From NCBI RefSeq assembly GCF_035984545.1, contig NZ_JAXCHP010000001.1:2046001-2110000 (forward strand): a stretch of DNA of 64,000 nucleotides. The letters are read 5' to 3'. Of the stretch, positions 16,847 to 25,617 are shown piece after piece. The notes beneath the pieces are model-generated. The model saw nothing but the letters and a program-made list of their open reading frames with translations. It did not search any database and was not told where the DNA came from. Within the stretch, counting starts at the first letter, position 1. Each line of letters starts with the position of its first letter. Position numbers and translations under genes: made by a program. The stretch is from Cryobacterium sp. GrIS_2_6. Lineage in GTDB: Bacteria > Actinomycetota > Actinomycetes > Actinomycetales > Microbacteriaceae.

Positions 16847-17249
16847 GACTGAGGCGCAGGAGGCGGAGCACCGCCAGCCCGTAGGCATCCGCCGCGTCGG
16901 TCGCCTCGATGGCTTCGAGCGCCCCGGCCAGCAGCGCGGTGACCCGATAGGCGTCGTCGCCGAGCCGCTCGAGGGAGTGGAATGCACCCCCGAGCATCTC
17001 CCGGAGCTGGTCCTCCCGTGGGAGCCAGAGGGCGTCCTCGAGGGCGAGAGAGTCGAGAGCCCACTCGGTCGTGCCGTTGAAGCCGAGGATGGTGCCGGTG
17101 TCGAATTCATGCGGTTCGATGGTCATCTCGCTGACCGTGAACACCTCGACGTCGAAGCCGGCCCGTTCGATCCGGAACGCGTCGCCTGAGGCGGGCCGCC
17201 AGGCCAGTCCGGCGGCTTCGAGGGCACGTGCGCAGTCGATTGAGATCAT
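16842..17249 (-). CDS. Conserved actinobacterial protein (often labelled CpaE-like)
   Basis: A 135-residue acidic, soluble protein: 'MISIDCARALEAAGLAWRPA', 'IERAGFDVEVFTVSEMTI', 'ILGFNGTTEWALDSL' and 'LWLPREDQLREMLG'. This pattern recurs in many actinobacteria and is often annotated as a pilus-assembly CpaE homologue, but no P-loop or receiver domain is visible, so that label looks wrong. Function unknown. It is monocistronic and converges on the SDR gene. The ATG at 17249 is chosen because conserved sequence starts there. Confidence 0.7.
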   Translation of the reverse strand: MISIDCARALEAAGLAWRPASGDAFRIERAGFDVEVFTVSEMTIEPHEFDTGTILGFNGTTEWALDSLALEDALWLPREDQLREMLGGAFHSLERLGDDAYRVTALLAGALEAIEATDAADAYGLAVLRLLRLSR

Positions 17250-17315
17250 GGGACATTCTCGTCCGGACGATCGCAGACCACTAGCGTTGAAGGGAAGAGT
17301 TTCAGGAGGCAGTCC

Positions 17316-17600
17316 GTGACCCGAACCGTGAACCTGACGGTGCACGTCAAGCCCGGCAGCCGCAAGGGCCCGCTCGTCGCCGTCGACGACCCGGACTCGC
17401 TCGGCACTCCTACGGCGACGAGCGCGCCGACGGATGCCTCGCTCACGGTCTACCTGCAGCAGCGGGCCGTCGAGGGCGCCGCCAACGATGCCCTCGTCAA
17501 GCTGCTCGCGAAGCACTTCGCCGTTTCGAAGAGCGCCGTCACGATCGTGCGCGGACACACCTCGCGGGTTAAACACGTGCGCATCGACCACGAGCCGTGA
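17316..17600 (+). CDS. DUF167 (YggU-family) protein
   Basis: A 94-residue protein of the DUF167 family: 'LTVHVKPGSRKGPLV' and 'VEGAANDALVKLLAKHFAVSKSAVTIVRGHTSRVKHVRI' pattern (GAAN..L motif then SR-K). Members are small alpha/beta proteins without a known activity. The GTG start has a perfect AGGAGG 6-7 nt upstream. A -10-like TAGCGT lies about 30 bp before it. The stop codon is immediately followed by the right arm of a hairpin. Confidence 0.85.
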   Translation: MTRTVNLTVHVKPGSRKGPLVAVDDPDSLGTPTATSAPTDASLTVYLQQRAVEGAANDALVKLLAKHFAVSKSAVTIVRGHTSRVKHVRIDHEP

Positions 17601-17616
17601 TCGATGCGCACGGGTT
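17572..17616. terminator. Hairpin between DUF167 and FKBP genes
   Basis: Inverted repeat with 16-bp arms (one mismatch; inner 12 bp perfect, cgtgcgcatcga / its complement) and a 13-nt loop that contains the DUF167 stop. It lies between convergent genes, so it probably ends both transcripts. No T tract, as is usual in high-GC actinobacteria. Confidence 0.6.
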
Positions 17617-17633
17617 GCGGGTGAGTGCGCGGC

Positions 17634-18005
17634 CTAGCTGACGCCGCGCAGGTCGATCACGAAGATGAGGGTCTGGCCGGAGAGGCGGTGTCCTCCGCCA
17701 GCGGGCCCGTACGCCAGGTGCGGCGGCACGACGAGCTTGCGACGCCCGCCGACCTTCATGCCGGGGATGCCCTGCTGCCAGCCCGCGATGAGCGAGCGCA
17801 GCGGGAAGTTGATCGACTGGCCACGGCTCCACGAGGAGTCGAATTCGTCGCCGGTGTCGTATTCGACGCCGAGGTAGTGCACGTCGACGGTCGCGCCGGC
17901 GGTCGCCTCGGCGCCCTCGCCAACCACGATGTCGGTAATGGTGAGCTCCGTGGGCGCTGGGCCCTCCGGTGCGTCGAGTTCGGGCTTGGTGTTCAGATCA
18001 GTCAT
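17634..18005 (-). CDS. FKBP-type peptidyl-prolyl cis-trans isomerase
   Basis: A 123-residue cytosolic FKBP: 'VDVHYLGVEYDTGDEFDSSWSRG' pattern (Y-x-G, FDSS), 'INFPLRSLIAGWQQGIPGMKVGGRRKLVVP' core and 'AYGPAGGG', 'LIFVIDL'. All core active-site positions (Tyr, Asp-Ser, Ile-Pro-Gly-Met, Ala-Tyr-Gly) are present, so it should isomerise X-Pro bonds and help folding. No signal or lipoprotein sequence. The ATG at 18005 (MTDLNTK) is preferred to one 12 bp upstream. Confidence 0.9.
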   Translation of the reverse strand: MTDLNTKPELDAPEGPAPTELTITDIVVGEGAEATAGATVDVHYLGVEYDTGDEFDSSWSRGQSINFPLRSLIAGWQQGIPGMKVGGRRKLVVPPHLAYGPAGGGHRLSGQTLIFVIDLRGVS

Positions 18006-18093
18006 GCACCCATCCAATCGGATTTCCCCGCAGCATGCACGCTGGAAATTACCCCTTGCGCGAACGCCCCCGGAAGGCGCACGATATCACCAG

Positions 18094-18148
18094 GAACTCG
18101 TCATCCGGGAGAGTCGTCGGCAGTGCCACGCCACCGGATGACGAGTTC
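18094..18148. terminator. 15-bp perfect inverted repeat
   Basis: Arms 18094-18108 and 18134-18148 (gaactcgtcatccgg and its exact complement) enclose a 25-nt loop. It lies between the 3' end of the PrsW remnant and the start of the FKBP gene, so it could be a terminator for the former or a leader element of the latter. Confidence 0.5.
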
Positions 18149-18229
18149 ACTCGTTAACCGGCCGCGGGTCGACCGGCCGCGGGCGGCATCCGCGGGCGGC
18201 ATCCGCCCTCTGATAGCGGATGCCGGGCC

Positions 18230-18589
18230 TCAGCCGATCACGACCGCCCGGTGCGCCTGGACGAGAGCGAGAAGCTCGGCCTCGTCGGCGCGGGCGACCC
18301 GGTCGGCGGCGCCTTTCAGCATCCGCCGCCCGGGTCCTGTGGCGAGCATCGGGACCTCCCGGGACGTGAACCAGCCGGCCGCCGCGTACTCGCCGAGCCT
18401 GGCGACGGTGATCCTCCCCTCCTGGCGCCGGAGCAGCACGACGGCGACGATGTACCCGATGAAGAGCGGGAGCAGCACGAGTAGGTAGTAGAAGAGAAGC
18501 GCGGGGTCGCTCGTGAGCAGGTAGGCGGCGCCGTTCCAGAGGCCGTGCAGGGCGACCACGACGGGCGGGCGCGCGATGTCCGAATTCCG
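18230..18589 (-). pseudogene. PrsW-family intramembrane protease, 3' remnant
   Basis: Only the last ~110-120 residues of a PrsW-type membrane protease remain: '[14 protein letters not shown]' (the conserved late His-containing motif), a long TM '[23 protein letters not shown]', and the soluble tail 'AAGWFTSREVPMLATGPGRR' typical of actinobacterial PrsW. A TAG at 18590-18592 closes the frame. The divergent AdaA-AlkA gene starts about 35 bp beyond it, so the five or so N-terminal TMs and the first catalytic motifs have been lost. PrsW proteins cleave anti-sigma factors or similar membrane substrates; this fragment cannot. A small unrelated membrane protein is possible but less likely. Confidence 0.65.
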
Positions 18590-18625
18590 CTACCGCCCTC
18601 GGGCCGGGAATGGCAGGCTGGAGGG

Positions 18626-20533
18626 GTGAACCCTTCCGACGCCACCAGACGCACGCCCGGCAGGTCGGGCACGCCCGGCCGCTCCGGCATCGCAGAGCGC
18701 GGCGACGACCGCCTCGCCGACCCGGCCTTCGCCGAACGGTACCGAGCGATGAGCTCCCGCGACGCGCGGTTCGACGGCCAGTTCATCACGGGCGTGCACT
18801 CGACCGGGATCTATTGTCGGCCGAGCTGCCCGGCGGCGACCCCCCGGCCCGGCAACGTCTCCTTCTACCTGACGAGCGCAGCGGCGCACGAGGCCGGCCT
18901 GCGCGCCTGCAAGCGTTGCCTGCCTGACGCGGTGCCCGGCTCCCCCGACTGGAACACCAGGGACGACCTCGCGGCGCGTGCGATGCGCCTGATCGACGAC
19001 GGCACCGTCGAACGCGACGGCGTACCCGGCCTCGCCCGCCGCCTCGGCTATACCCCGCGCCACCTCACCCGGGTACTCGTCGCCGAGCTCGGCGCCGGTC
19101 CTCTCGCCCTCGCCAGGGCGCACCGCGCCCAGACCGCGCGCCTGCTCCTGCTCGGCACCGCCCTCCCGATCAGCGAGGTCGCCTTCGCCGCGGGATTCGG
19201 CAGTGTTCGCCAGTTCAACGACACGATCGCCGCGGTCTACGAGCGCACCCCCGGCGAGCTGCGCCGCTCTGCCCGCGCGCCGCGTGCGGGCAACACCGCA
19301 GGCGCACCCCGGGCCGCAGCCCGGGCGGCGACCGCGGCCGGGGCGCCCACCGCCGCGCACGCGGCGACCACCGCGCACGCGGCGACCACCGCGCACGGCC
19401 AGGCCCCGGGGTCCCCCGGTCCACGGGTCGACGCGACCGGGTCCGCGACCGGCCTGACCGCATCCGGGCGGTCCCCGTTCCTCGCGACCGACCGGGCGGA
19501 TGCCGCCGGCCGCGCCGCCGCGGACCCCGGCATCCCCGCCGGGCCGGGCACCGGCATCCGCCTGCTGCTGCCCGCGCGGGCTCCGTTCGACGGTGCCGGT
19601 GTGCTGGCGTTTCTCGGCGCCCGGGCCATCCCGGGGGTCGAGGTGGCCGGTCCCGGTACCTATGCGCGCACGCTGCGCCTGCCGCACGGGGCCGCGACGG
19701 TCGAGCTGAGCCTCGCCGGAACCGAGGACGCGCCCCAGCTGGCCTGCGCGGCGCGGCTCGACAGCCTCGACGACCTCGCCCCGCTCGTGAGCCGGGTGCG
19801 GCGGCTGCTCGACCTCGACGCCGACGCGCAGGCGATCGACCACGTGCTCTCCGTCGACCCGCTCCTGGCCGGGGCGGTGCGCGCGGTCCCGGGGATCCGC
19901 CTGCCCGGCAGCATGGATCCCGAGGAGACCCTGTTCCGGGCGTTGTTCGGGCAGCAGGTCTCCGTCGCGTCCGCCCGCACCGCGCTTTCGCGGCTGTGCG
20001 CAGAGCTCGGGGCGCCCCTGCCGCTTCCCCTGCCGGGGCCGGAGACTCTGCCGGGGCCGGGGCCGGGGCCGGAGACGGCAACAGCGACCGCGTCCGCGTC
20101 CGCGTCCGGCGAGGAGCCTGCGCCGCGCCTCGACCGGCTGTTCCCGACGGCCGAACGCATCGCGGCCGACGGGCACAGCGTGCTGCGCGGACCGGCGAGG
20201 AGGATCGCTGCGATCCTCGGCGTCGCAGAAGCGCTCGCGACCGGCGAGCTCACCCTGTCGACGGCGGACTCCCGGGAGTCCCTGACCGCGACGTTGACCG
20301 CGCTGCCCGGGATCGGACCATGGACCGCCGGCTATGTGGCCATGCGCGTGCTCGGGAGCCCGGACATCCTCCTGACGAGCGATCTGGCCCTGCGCCAGGG
20401 CGCTGCCCGGCTCGGCCTTCCCGGCGACCCGCGCGCCCTCGCGGCCCACGCCGCCGGCTGGGCACCCTGGCGCAGCTACGCCGGAATGCACCTCTGGCGG
20501 GCCGCCGGGCTCCCCGGGCCGGCCGCGGCGTAG
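18626..20533 (+). CDS. AdaA-AlkA fusion: methylphosphotriester-responsive regulator with 3-methyladenine glycosylase
   Basis: A 635-residue alkylation-repair fusion. Residues ~40-110 are an Ada zinc domain ('[24 protein letters not shown]', '[10 protein letters not shown]'), whose first Cys would accept methyl groups from phosphotriesters. Residues ~125-215 are an AraC helix-turn-helix ('[16 protein letters not shown]', '[16 protein letters not shown]'). A low-complexity Ala/Thr/His linker of about 90 residues follows, containing a DNA repeat near 19365-19400. Then comes an AlkA-type glycosylase with the helix-hairpin-helix '[18 protein letters not shown]' and the catalytic Asp in '[12 protein letters not shown]'. 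There is no methylguanine methyltransferase (PCHR) domain. The GTG start sits very close behind GGAGG; a start about 40 codons later is possible. Confidence 0.88.
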   Translation: MNPSDATRRTPGRSGTPGRSGIAERGDDRLADPAFAERYRAMSSRDARFDGQFITGVHSTGIYCRPSCPAATPRPGNVSFYLTSAAAHEAGLRACKRCLPDAVPGSPDWNTRDDLAARAMRLIDDGTVERDGVPGLARRLGYTPRHLTRVLVAELGAGPLALARAHRAQTARLLLLGTALPISEVAFAAGFGSVRQFNDTIAAVYERTPGELRRSARAPRAGNTAGAPRAAARAATAAGAPTAAHAATTAHAATTAHGQAPGSPGPRVDATGSATGLTASGRSPFLATDRADAAGRAAADPGIPAGPGTGIRLLLPARAPFDGAGVLAFLGARAIPGVEVAGPGTYARTLRLPHGAATVELSLAGTEDAPQLACAARLDSLDDLAPLVSRVRRLLDLDADAQAIDHVLSVDPLLAGAVRAVPGIRLPGSMDPEETLFRALFGQQVSVASARTALSRLCAELGAPLPLPLPGPETLPGPGPGPETATATASASASGEEPAPRLDRLFPTAERIAADGHSVLRGPARRIAAILGVAEALATGELTLSTADSRESLTATLTALPGIGPWTAGYVAMRVLGSPDILLTSDLALRQGAARLGLPGDPRALAAHAAGWAPWRSYAGMHLWRAAGLPGPAAA

Positions 20534-20550
20534 CTCCCCCGATTGACGGC

Positions 20551-20556
20551 TACTCT
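20551..20556 (+). promoter_or_regulatory. -10 element of the fumarylacetoacetase-like gene (leaderless)
   Basis: TACTCT ends six bases before the GTG at 20563, giving a leaderless transcript by inference. No clear -35. Confidence 0.5.
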
Positions 20557-20562
20557 AGGCAG

Positions 20563-21438
20563 GTGAAGTTTGCGCACCTCAGAGTTGATGGCCAGTCCAT
20601 GCCCCGCCTTGCGGCGGTGTTCGCGGAATCCGCGCTTTTCCTCGACGAGATCCTCGAGGACGCCCCGCGCGACCTGCAGGACCTGATCGAACGAGGCAGC
20701 GCCGAGTACGACCGGGTGCGCGCTCTCAGCGAGAACGCGGTCGCCCACGGAGCGACGCTCACTCAGCTCGAGGAGCTGCGCTACTCATCCGCGGTGCTGC
20801 GGCCGCCGCAGATCATCGCGATCGGCGCCAACTACGCCGCGCACTCCGACGAGCTCAAGCTGCGGACGGAGACCGGCGCGATCGTGTTCTCGCTCTGGCC
20901 GAATTCCCTCACCGGCCACGAGTCGACGATCTCGTGGGCCCCGGAGGTCGCCACCCAGGTCGACTACGAGGCAGAACTCGGCGTCATCATCGGGCGCCCG
21001 GCCCGCAATGTGTCGGTGCGTGACGCCCTCGACTACGTGTTCGGGTACACGGTCGTCAACGACATCACGGCCCGCAACCTGCAGTTCTCCGAGGCGCAGT
21101 GGTCGCGGTGCAAGTCCTTCGACGGCTTCACCCCGACCGGCCCGGTCGTGGTCACCCGCGACGAGATCGCCGATCCGCAGGACCTCACGCTCACCACCCA
21201 CGTCGACGGGCGAATCCTGCAGGATGCCTCCACCGGCGACATGATGCGGTCGGTCGCGGAACTCGTGTCCTACCTGTCGCAGACCTCGACGCTGCTGCCT
21301 GGCACGCTGATCTCGACCGGCAGCCCCGGCGGCGCCGGTTACAGCCGCACTCCCCCGGTCTTCCTGCACGACGGCTCGACCGTGACGATCACCGTGGACA
21401 AGATCGGCTTCCTCACCACGCACTGCCGCACGGTCTAA
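20563..21438 (+). CDS. Fumarylacetoacetate hydrolase-family protein
   Basis: A 291-residue enzyme of the FAH superfamily. The C-terminal catalytic fold has 'IIAIGANYAAHSDEL', the metal-binding acidic set 'VDYEAELGVIIG' and 'VNDITARNLQF', the Lys in 'WSRCKSFDGFTPTGP' and the closing 'LISTGSPGGAGYSR'. Members hydrolyse or hydrate acylpyruvates, oxaloacetate or homoprotocatechuate-pathway intermediates with Mg2+; the substrate cannot be fixed. The GTG follows a -10 hexamer by only six bases. A 30-nt C tract starts 39 bp after the stop. Confidence 0.88.
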   Translation: MKFAHLRVDGQSMPRLAAVFAESALFLDEILEDAPRDLQDLIERGSAEYDRVRALSENAVAHGATLTQLEELRYSSAVLRPPQIIAIGANYAAHSDELKLRTETGAIVFSLWPNSLTGHESTISWAPEVATQVDYEAELGVIIGRPARNVSVRDALDYVFGYTVVNDITARNLQFSEAQWSRCKSFDGFTPTGPVVVTRDEIADPQDLTLTTHVDGRILQDASTGDMMRSVAELVSYLSQTSTLLPGTLISTGSPGGAGYSRTPPVFLHDGSTVTITVDKIGFLTTHCRTV

Positions 21439-21458
21439 CCCGCGAGCCCGCGCGGCCG

Positions 21459-21523
<65 letters not shown>

Positions 21524-21685
21524 GCCGTGCCAGAGAGTCCCCAGTGCTGCCGAGAGTCGCCGAAGCACCGGGTGCAGTGGGAGGAAGCGGCGACACTCGC
21601 GGCTTCGACCAGGCCGGGCGGGCCGGGAGTAGCATGTGCGGCGAGTCCGTACCCGACCCGAATCGGCGCGGCGAGAGGGGGCACC

Positions 21686-22429
21686 GTGACCACCGTCTCG
21701 GTCGTGATCCCCTGTTATAACGACGCGGTCTTCCTCGAGGCGGTCCTCGCCGCGCTCGGGGACCAGACCCGGCCGGCCGACGAGGTCATCGTCGTCGACA
21801 ACGCCTCAATGGATGCCTCGGCGCGCGTCGCCCGGGCGGCCGGCGCCGTTCTCGTGGCCGAACCGGTGCACGGGATCTGGCCGGCCGCCGCCGCCGGCTA
21901 TGACGCGGCATCCGGCGACCTGATCGCGCGGCTCGACGCCGACTCTGTGCCACCGCCGGACTGGATCGAGCGCGCCGAGAGCATCCTCACGCTCGCGCCG
22001 ATCTTCGACGTCGTCACGGGGCCCGGTGATTTCTACGACTGCCCGCGGCTCGTGGCCGCGCTCGGGCGGTTCGTGTACCTCGGCGGGTACTTCCGGCTGA
22101 TCGGGCTGTGGCTCGCGCAGCCGCCGATCTTCGGATCGAACTTCGTGATGCGGCGCGCGGTCTGGGCCGAGGTGCGCACTCTCGTGCACCGGGAGCGGGA
22201 GGACGTGCACGACGACCTCGACCTGAGCCTGCATCTGCCGCCCTCGGTGTCCGTGCTGTTCGACGCTACGCTCAGGGTCGGGATCTCCGCCCGGCCCTTC
22301 GACACCTGGCGCGGCATCGCCCGGCGGCTGGACTGGGCGTACCGCACCCTCGCCCTGCACTGGCCAGACGGGTCGCCCTGGCGGCTGCGGCTGGCGCGCC
22401 GGGTCTGGGCGCATCGCATCCGCGCCTGA
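21686..22429 (+). CDS. Family 2 glycosyltransferase
   Basis: A 247-residue GT-A fold transferase: 'VVIPCYNDAVFLEAVLAAL' at the N-terminus, 'DEVIVVDNASMDAS', the metal-binding 'ARLDADSVPPPDWI' and the acceptor-site acidic 'REDVHDDLDLSLHL'. It has a short membrane-associating segment ('YLGGYFRLIGLWLA') but no long TM tail, so it may act on cell-envelope polysaccharide at the inner face of the membrane. Donor and acceptor unknown. The GTG start has GAGAGGGGG upstream, and a candidate -10 (TAGCAT) lies near 21630. Confidence 0.87.
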   Translation: MTTVSVVIPCYNDAVFLEAVLAALGDQTRPADEVIVVDNASMDASARVARAAGAVLVAEPVHGIWPAAAAGYDAASGDLIARLDADSVPPPDWIERAESILTLAPIFDVVTGPGDFYDCPRLVAALGRFVYLGGYFRLIGLWLAQPPIFGSNFVMRRAVWAEVRTLVHREREDVHDDLDLSLHLPPSVSVLFDATLRVGISARPFDTWRGIARRLDWAYRTLALHWPDGSPWRLRLARRVWAHRIRA

Positions 22430-22565
22430 GCAGCGAGCATCTGCGCCGAGCGCGGGAGCCGAGCTGCGCCGTCCGCGAGAGCCGGGCCGCGCCGGGCGCG
22501 CGCCAGTTGCACCCATGCGCGCCAGATTCGCCGCGCACCGGAGAGTTGACGAGCCCGGCGGGGTT

Positions 22566-23495
22566 TCAGGAGCGGGCGTAGAGGGCGAGCAGGTCACGGG
22601 CGAGCTGGTGCGGCGTCGTCTCGCAGGGACTGTGGCCGGTGCGATACACGCGGAACTCGGCGCCGATGCGCCCGGCGAACGCCCGGTGCAGCTCGAGAGG
22701 CCAGAGGTCCCGCTCGCCGACGGCGACAAGCAGCGGAACCGGGCTCCGCGCGAGGTCCGCCCGCAAGTCGGGAGCGTTCTTCATCAGCTGCATGATCTCG
22801 TCGATGCTCCGGCGGATCGTGTCCTCGAAACGCAACTGCACGAGGTGGAGCCGGCCGGGTGGTGCATGGTTGCGGTTGGTGACGAGCCCCCAGACCATCA
22901 GGCTCGCGATCGTGTGCGCGGGCAGCAGCCAGCTGAGTGGCCCGATCCAGCGCACGCCGCGGAAGGTCTGGCCGGCCAGGGGCGGGGCTGCGAGAAGCAC
23001 GAGGCTCGCGAACAGGTCCGGACGCGTGGCGAGCGCGATCTCCGCGACGATCCCTGCGAAGGAGTAACCGAGCACGTGTGCCGGCCTCGCCCCGGCATCG
23101 AGGACTGCCACGAGGTCGGCGGTGAACAGTCGGTAGTCGTAGCTCTGCCCCGCTCCAGGCCCCGCGCCGGCCGACTCGTACTGCCCCGCGAGGTCGTAGC
23201 TCTCCACGAAGTAGCCGGCGCCGGCGAGGAGCGGGGCGAGCAGCACGAAGTCCTCCTTCGAACCGGTCGCACCCGGCACCAGCACGACTCGCGGATGCCC
23301 CGACTCGCCCCAGGCGAGCGCCGCGAGGGAACCGCTCGGAGCCTCGAACCGGAAGGCCATGGCCCCCGGCGCCAGGCCGGTCCAGTCCCGGTCCGGGAGC
23401 GGCCGGTCGAGGGCCGCTGCCGGATCGTCGGGCGCGTGGCTTTCGATGACGCCGGCCGGCCGGTGCACCCCGCGGCGTCTCTCCCGGATGGACAC
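22566..23495 (-). CDS. Alpha/beta-fold hydrolase
   Basis: A 309-residue alpha/beta hydrolase with 'VVLVPGATGSKEDFVLLAPLL' (oxyanion region), nucleophile elbow 'VLGYSFAGIVAEIAL' (Gly-Tyr-Ser-Phe-Ala-Gly; Ser nucleophile), an acid around 'LLVAVGERDLW' (Asp) and a late His ('YRTGHSPCETTPHQLA'). This completes a Ser-Asp-His triad. A cap rich in hydrophobic residues lies between. Substrate unknown; it could be an esterase, lipase or haloperoxidase-like enzyme. The GTG is six bases after a -10-like TACTGT. Confidence 0.85.
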   Translation of the reverse strand: MSIRERRRGVHRPAGVIESHAPDDPAAALDRPLPDRDWTGLAPGAMAFRFEAPSGSLAALAWGESGHPRVVLVPGATGSKEDFVLLAPLLAGAGYFVESYDLAGQYESAGAGPGAGQSYDYRLFTADLVAVLDAGARPAHVLGYSFAGIVAEIALATRPDLFASLVLLAAPPLAGQTFRGVRWIGPLSWLLPAHTIASLMVWGLVTNRNHAPPGRLHLVQLRFEDTIRRSIDEIMQLMKNAPDLRADLARSPVPLLVAVGERDLWPLELHRAFAGRIGAEFRVYRTGHSPCETTPHQLARDLLALYARS

Positions 23496-23501
23496 GCTGA
23501 C

Positions 23502-23507
23502 ACAGTA
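23502..23507 (-). promoter_or_regulatory. -10 element of the alpha/beta hydrolase gene (leaderless)
   Basis: TACTGT on the minus strand, six bases from the GTG at 23495. Confidence 0.5.
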
Positions 23508-23566
23508 GCGCGACCCCGTCGTCCTCGAAGCCCCTGATCGGCATCCGTTCTCCCCGGGGCGGCGGC

Positions 23567-23899
23567 TCAGAAGGCGAGGGCGAAGGGCAGGAACGCGAGC
23601 CCGAAGATGAGCCCGAGCACCAAGAGCAGGAACACCCCGGCGAGCATCACGGCGTTGAGCACGATGCCCCAGAGGGCCATGGCGCGGGCGTACGGCTCCC
23701 GGCCGAGGGCGAGCACGCCGGTGATGAGGCCGACGATCGGGGCCACGAAGGTCCAGCCGGCGAGGATCGAGACGAGCCCGAGCCCGAGGCTCGTCAGCGC
23801 GAGCGGGCTCGCGGGTCGCACCGGCGCGGCTGGCGCGTACGCCGGCGGGGCCGGGTACGCGGCGAGCGGTGTCGTCTGGTCGGGATGCAGGGTGGACAT
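23567..23899 (-). CDS. DUF4190-like small membrane protein
   Basis: A 110-residue protein with a Pro/Ala/Tyr-rich cytoplasmic N-terminus ('YPAPPAYAPAAPVRP') and two TM helices ('LALTSLGLGLVSILAGWTF..' and 'LNAVMLAGVFLLLVLGLIFG'). The pattern, Pro-rich tail, 'LGREPYARAMALWGIVLN' between the helices, fits the DUF4190 family common in actinobacteria, of unknown role. The ATG at 23899 has GGAGAG upstream; longer readings have no homology. Confidence 0.75.
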   Translation of the reverse strand: MSTLHPDQTTPLAAYPAPPAYAPAAPVRPASPLALTSLGLGLVSILAGWTFVAPIVGLITGVLALGREPYARAMALWGIVLNAVMLAGVFLLLVLGLIFGLAFLPFALAF

Positions 23900-24048
23900 T
23901 CTGGACTCTCCTTGGAATACGGCCGCGGTTGACGGCTCTCTTCCAGAGTACGAAGCCGGCCTGCCGCCGACCATGGGGCTATCCCCCGCATCCGCCCCGG
24001 ACCGATTCGACGGAGATTTTGGGATTCTGACACGTGAGAACGCTGGGG

Positions 24049-25605
24049 TCAGCCGCCGATCAGGGTCTCGATCGGGCCACGTACGAAGAAGACCAGGAAG
24101 CCGACCGCTACGATCCAGAGCAGCGGGCTGATCTCGCGCACCTTGCCCGAGAACGAGCGCACGACGACCCAGCTGATGAAGCCGGCGCCGATCCCGTTGG
24201 CGATCGAGTACGTCAGCGGCATCACGATGATCGTGAGGAACACCGGGAACACGATCGAGAACTCGCTGAAATCAATGAAGCGGATCTGCGACACCATCAT
24301 CGACCCGACGATCACGAGCGCCGCAGCTGCGACCTCGAGGGGCACGATCTGGGTGAGCGGGGTGAAGAACATCGCGGCGAGAAACAACAGCCCGGTGATG
24401 ACGTTCGCGAAGCCGGTGCGGGCGCCCTCGCCGATGCCTGCCCCCGATTCGATGAACACGGTGTTGGAGGACCCGGAGGTCGCTCCGCCGAGCACGGCGC
24501 CGACACCCTCGACGATCAGGGCCGATTTCAGCCGGGGGAAGTTGCCCTTGTCGTCGGCAAGGCCGGCCTCGGTCGCGAGGCCGGTCATGGTGCCCATCGC
24601 GTCGAAGAAGTTCGTGAAGACGAGGGTGAAGACGAGCATGAGCGCCGCGAGAACGCCGATGCGGTCGAAGGCGCCGAAGCTGACGTGGCCGAGCAGGCTC
24701 AGGTCGGGTAGGGACACCGCGGTCGTCGGGAGCACGGGGGCGTTGAGGTTCCAGCCGTAGGCGTTGGTGCCGAGCGACGGCCCGACCTTGAAGATCGCCT
24801 CAAGGATCACTGCGATGACCGTCGTCGCGACGATGCCGATCAGGAGGGCGGCCTTGACCTTGCGCGCGACGAGCACGCCGATCAGGAGCAGGCCGATCAC
24901 GAACACGGTGGTCGGCAGGGTCACGATCGACCCGTTGTCGCCGAGCTGCACGGGCGGGCTCGCGGTCCCGCTCGAGCGGACGAATCCGGAGTCGACGAGG
25001 CCGATGAACGCGATGAACAAGCCGATGCCGACGGTGATGGCGATCTTGAGCTGGTGCGGAACGGCGTTGAAGATCATTTCGCGGAGCCCGGTCGAGGCCA
25101 GGAGGACGATGATGAGTCCGTTGATGAGCACGAGGCCCATCGCCTCCGGCCAGGTGACCTGGCCGACGACGCTCACGGCGAGGTAGGAGTTGATGCCGAG
25201 GCCGGCGGCGAAGCCGAACGGCAGCCGGGCGATCACGCCGAAGAGGATCGTCATGACGCCGGCGGTGAGCGCGGTGACCGCGGCGACCTGGGCGTTCGGG
25301 AGCCAGCCGCCGACGACGTCGACAGAGGCCTGGTCCGCGCTGAAACCGCCGAGGATGAGGGGGTTGAGGATGACGATGTACGCCATGGTCACGAAGGTGA
25401 CGAGGCCGCCGCGGATTTCACGGCCCCAGCTGGAGCCGCGGGTCGTGATCTCGAAGTAGCGGTCGAGACGCCCCTTCACACTGGTGCGGAGTGGTACGGG
25501 CGTGTCGGTCTGTTTAACAGGAATGGGGTTCTCCAGGCTGCCGTCTCGGCTGATTCTCAGCTTCCAGCTTACGCGTGTTGAGATGCGGCCCCGGGTATGC
25601 GCCAC
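24049..25605 (-). CDS. NCS2-family purine (adenine/guanine/hypoxanthine) permease, AzgA type
   Basis: A protein of up to 518 residues with 12-14 TM helices, a proton symporter for purine bases. Landmarks: 'LDRYFEITTRGSSWGREIRGGLVTF' leading into TM1, 'LPFGFAAGLGINSYLA', 'TNFFDAMGTMTGLATEAGL' and 'GATSGSSNTVFIESGAGIGEGARTG' (AzgA signature). The start is uncertain. The outermost GTG (25605) directly follows the esterase gene, but a -10-like TAAGCT at 25566-25571 lies inside that reading. The only later canonical in-frame start is a GTG at 25479, with no Shine-Dalgarno and a short N-terminus. Confidence 0.85.
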   Translation of the reverse strand: MAHTRGRISTRVSWKLRISRDGSLENPIPVKQTDTPVPLRTSVKGRLDRYFEITTRGSSWGREIRGGLVTFVTMAYIVILNPLILGGFSADQASVDVVGGWLPNAQVAAVTALTAGVMTILFGVIARLPFGFAAGLGINSYLAVSVVGQVTWPEAMGLVLINGLIIVLLASTGLREMIFNAVPHQLKIAITVGIGLFIAFIGLVDSGFVRSSGTASPPVQLGDNGSIVTLPTTVFVIGLLLIGVLVARKVKAALLIGIVATTVIAVILEAIFKVGPSLGTNAYGWNLNAPVLPTTAVSLPDLSLLGHVSFGAFDRIGVLAALMLVFTLVFTNFFDAMGTMTGLATEAGLADDKGNFPRLKSALIVEGVGAVLGGATSGSSNTVFIESGAGIGEGARTGFANVITGLLFLAAMFFTPLTQIVPLEVAAAALVIVGSMMVSQIRFIDFSEFSIVFPVFLTIIVMPLTYSIANGIGAGFISWVVVRSFSGKVREISPLLWIVAVGFLVFFVRGPIETLIGG

Positions 25606-25617
25606 CGCCTCCGGTCC

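Noticed and set aside
16842..17249. CpaE pilus-assembly ATPase
   Set aside because: No P-loop or receiver domain and only 135 residues; the common label seems to be a propagated misannotation.
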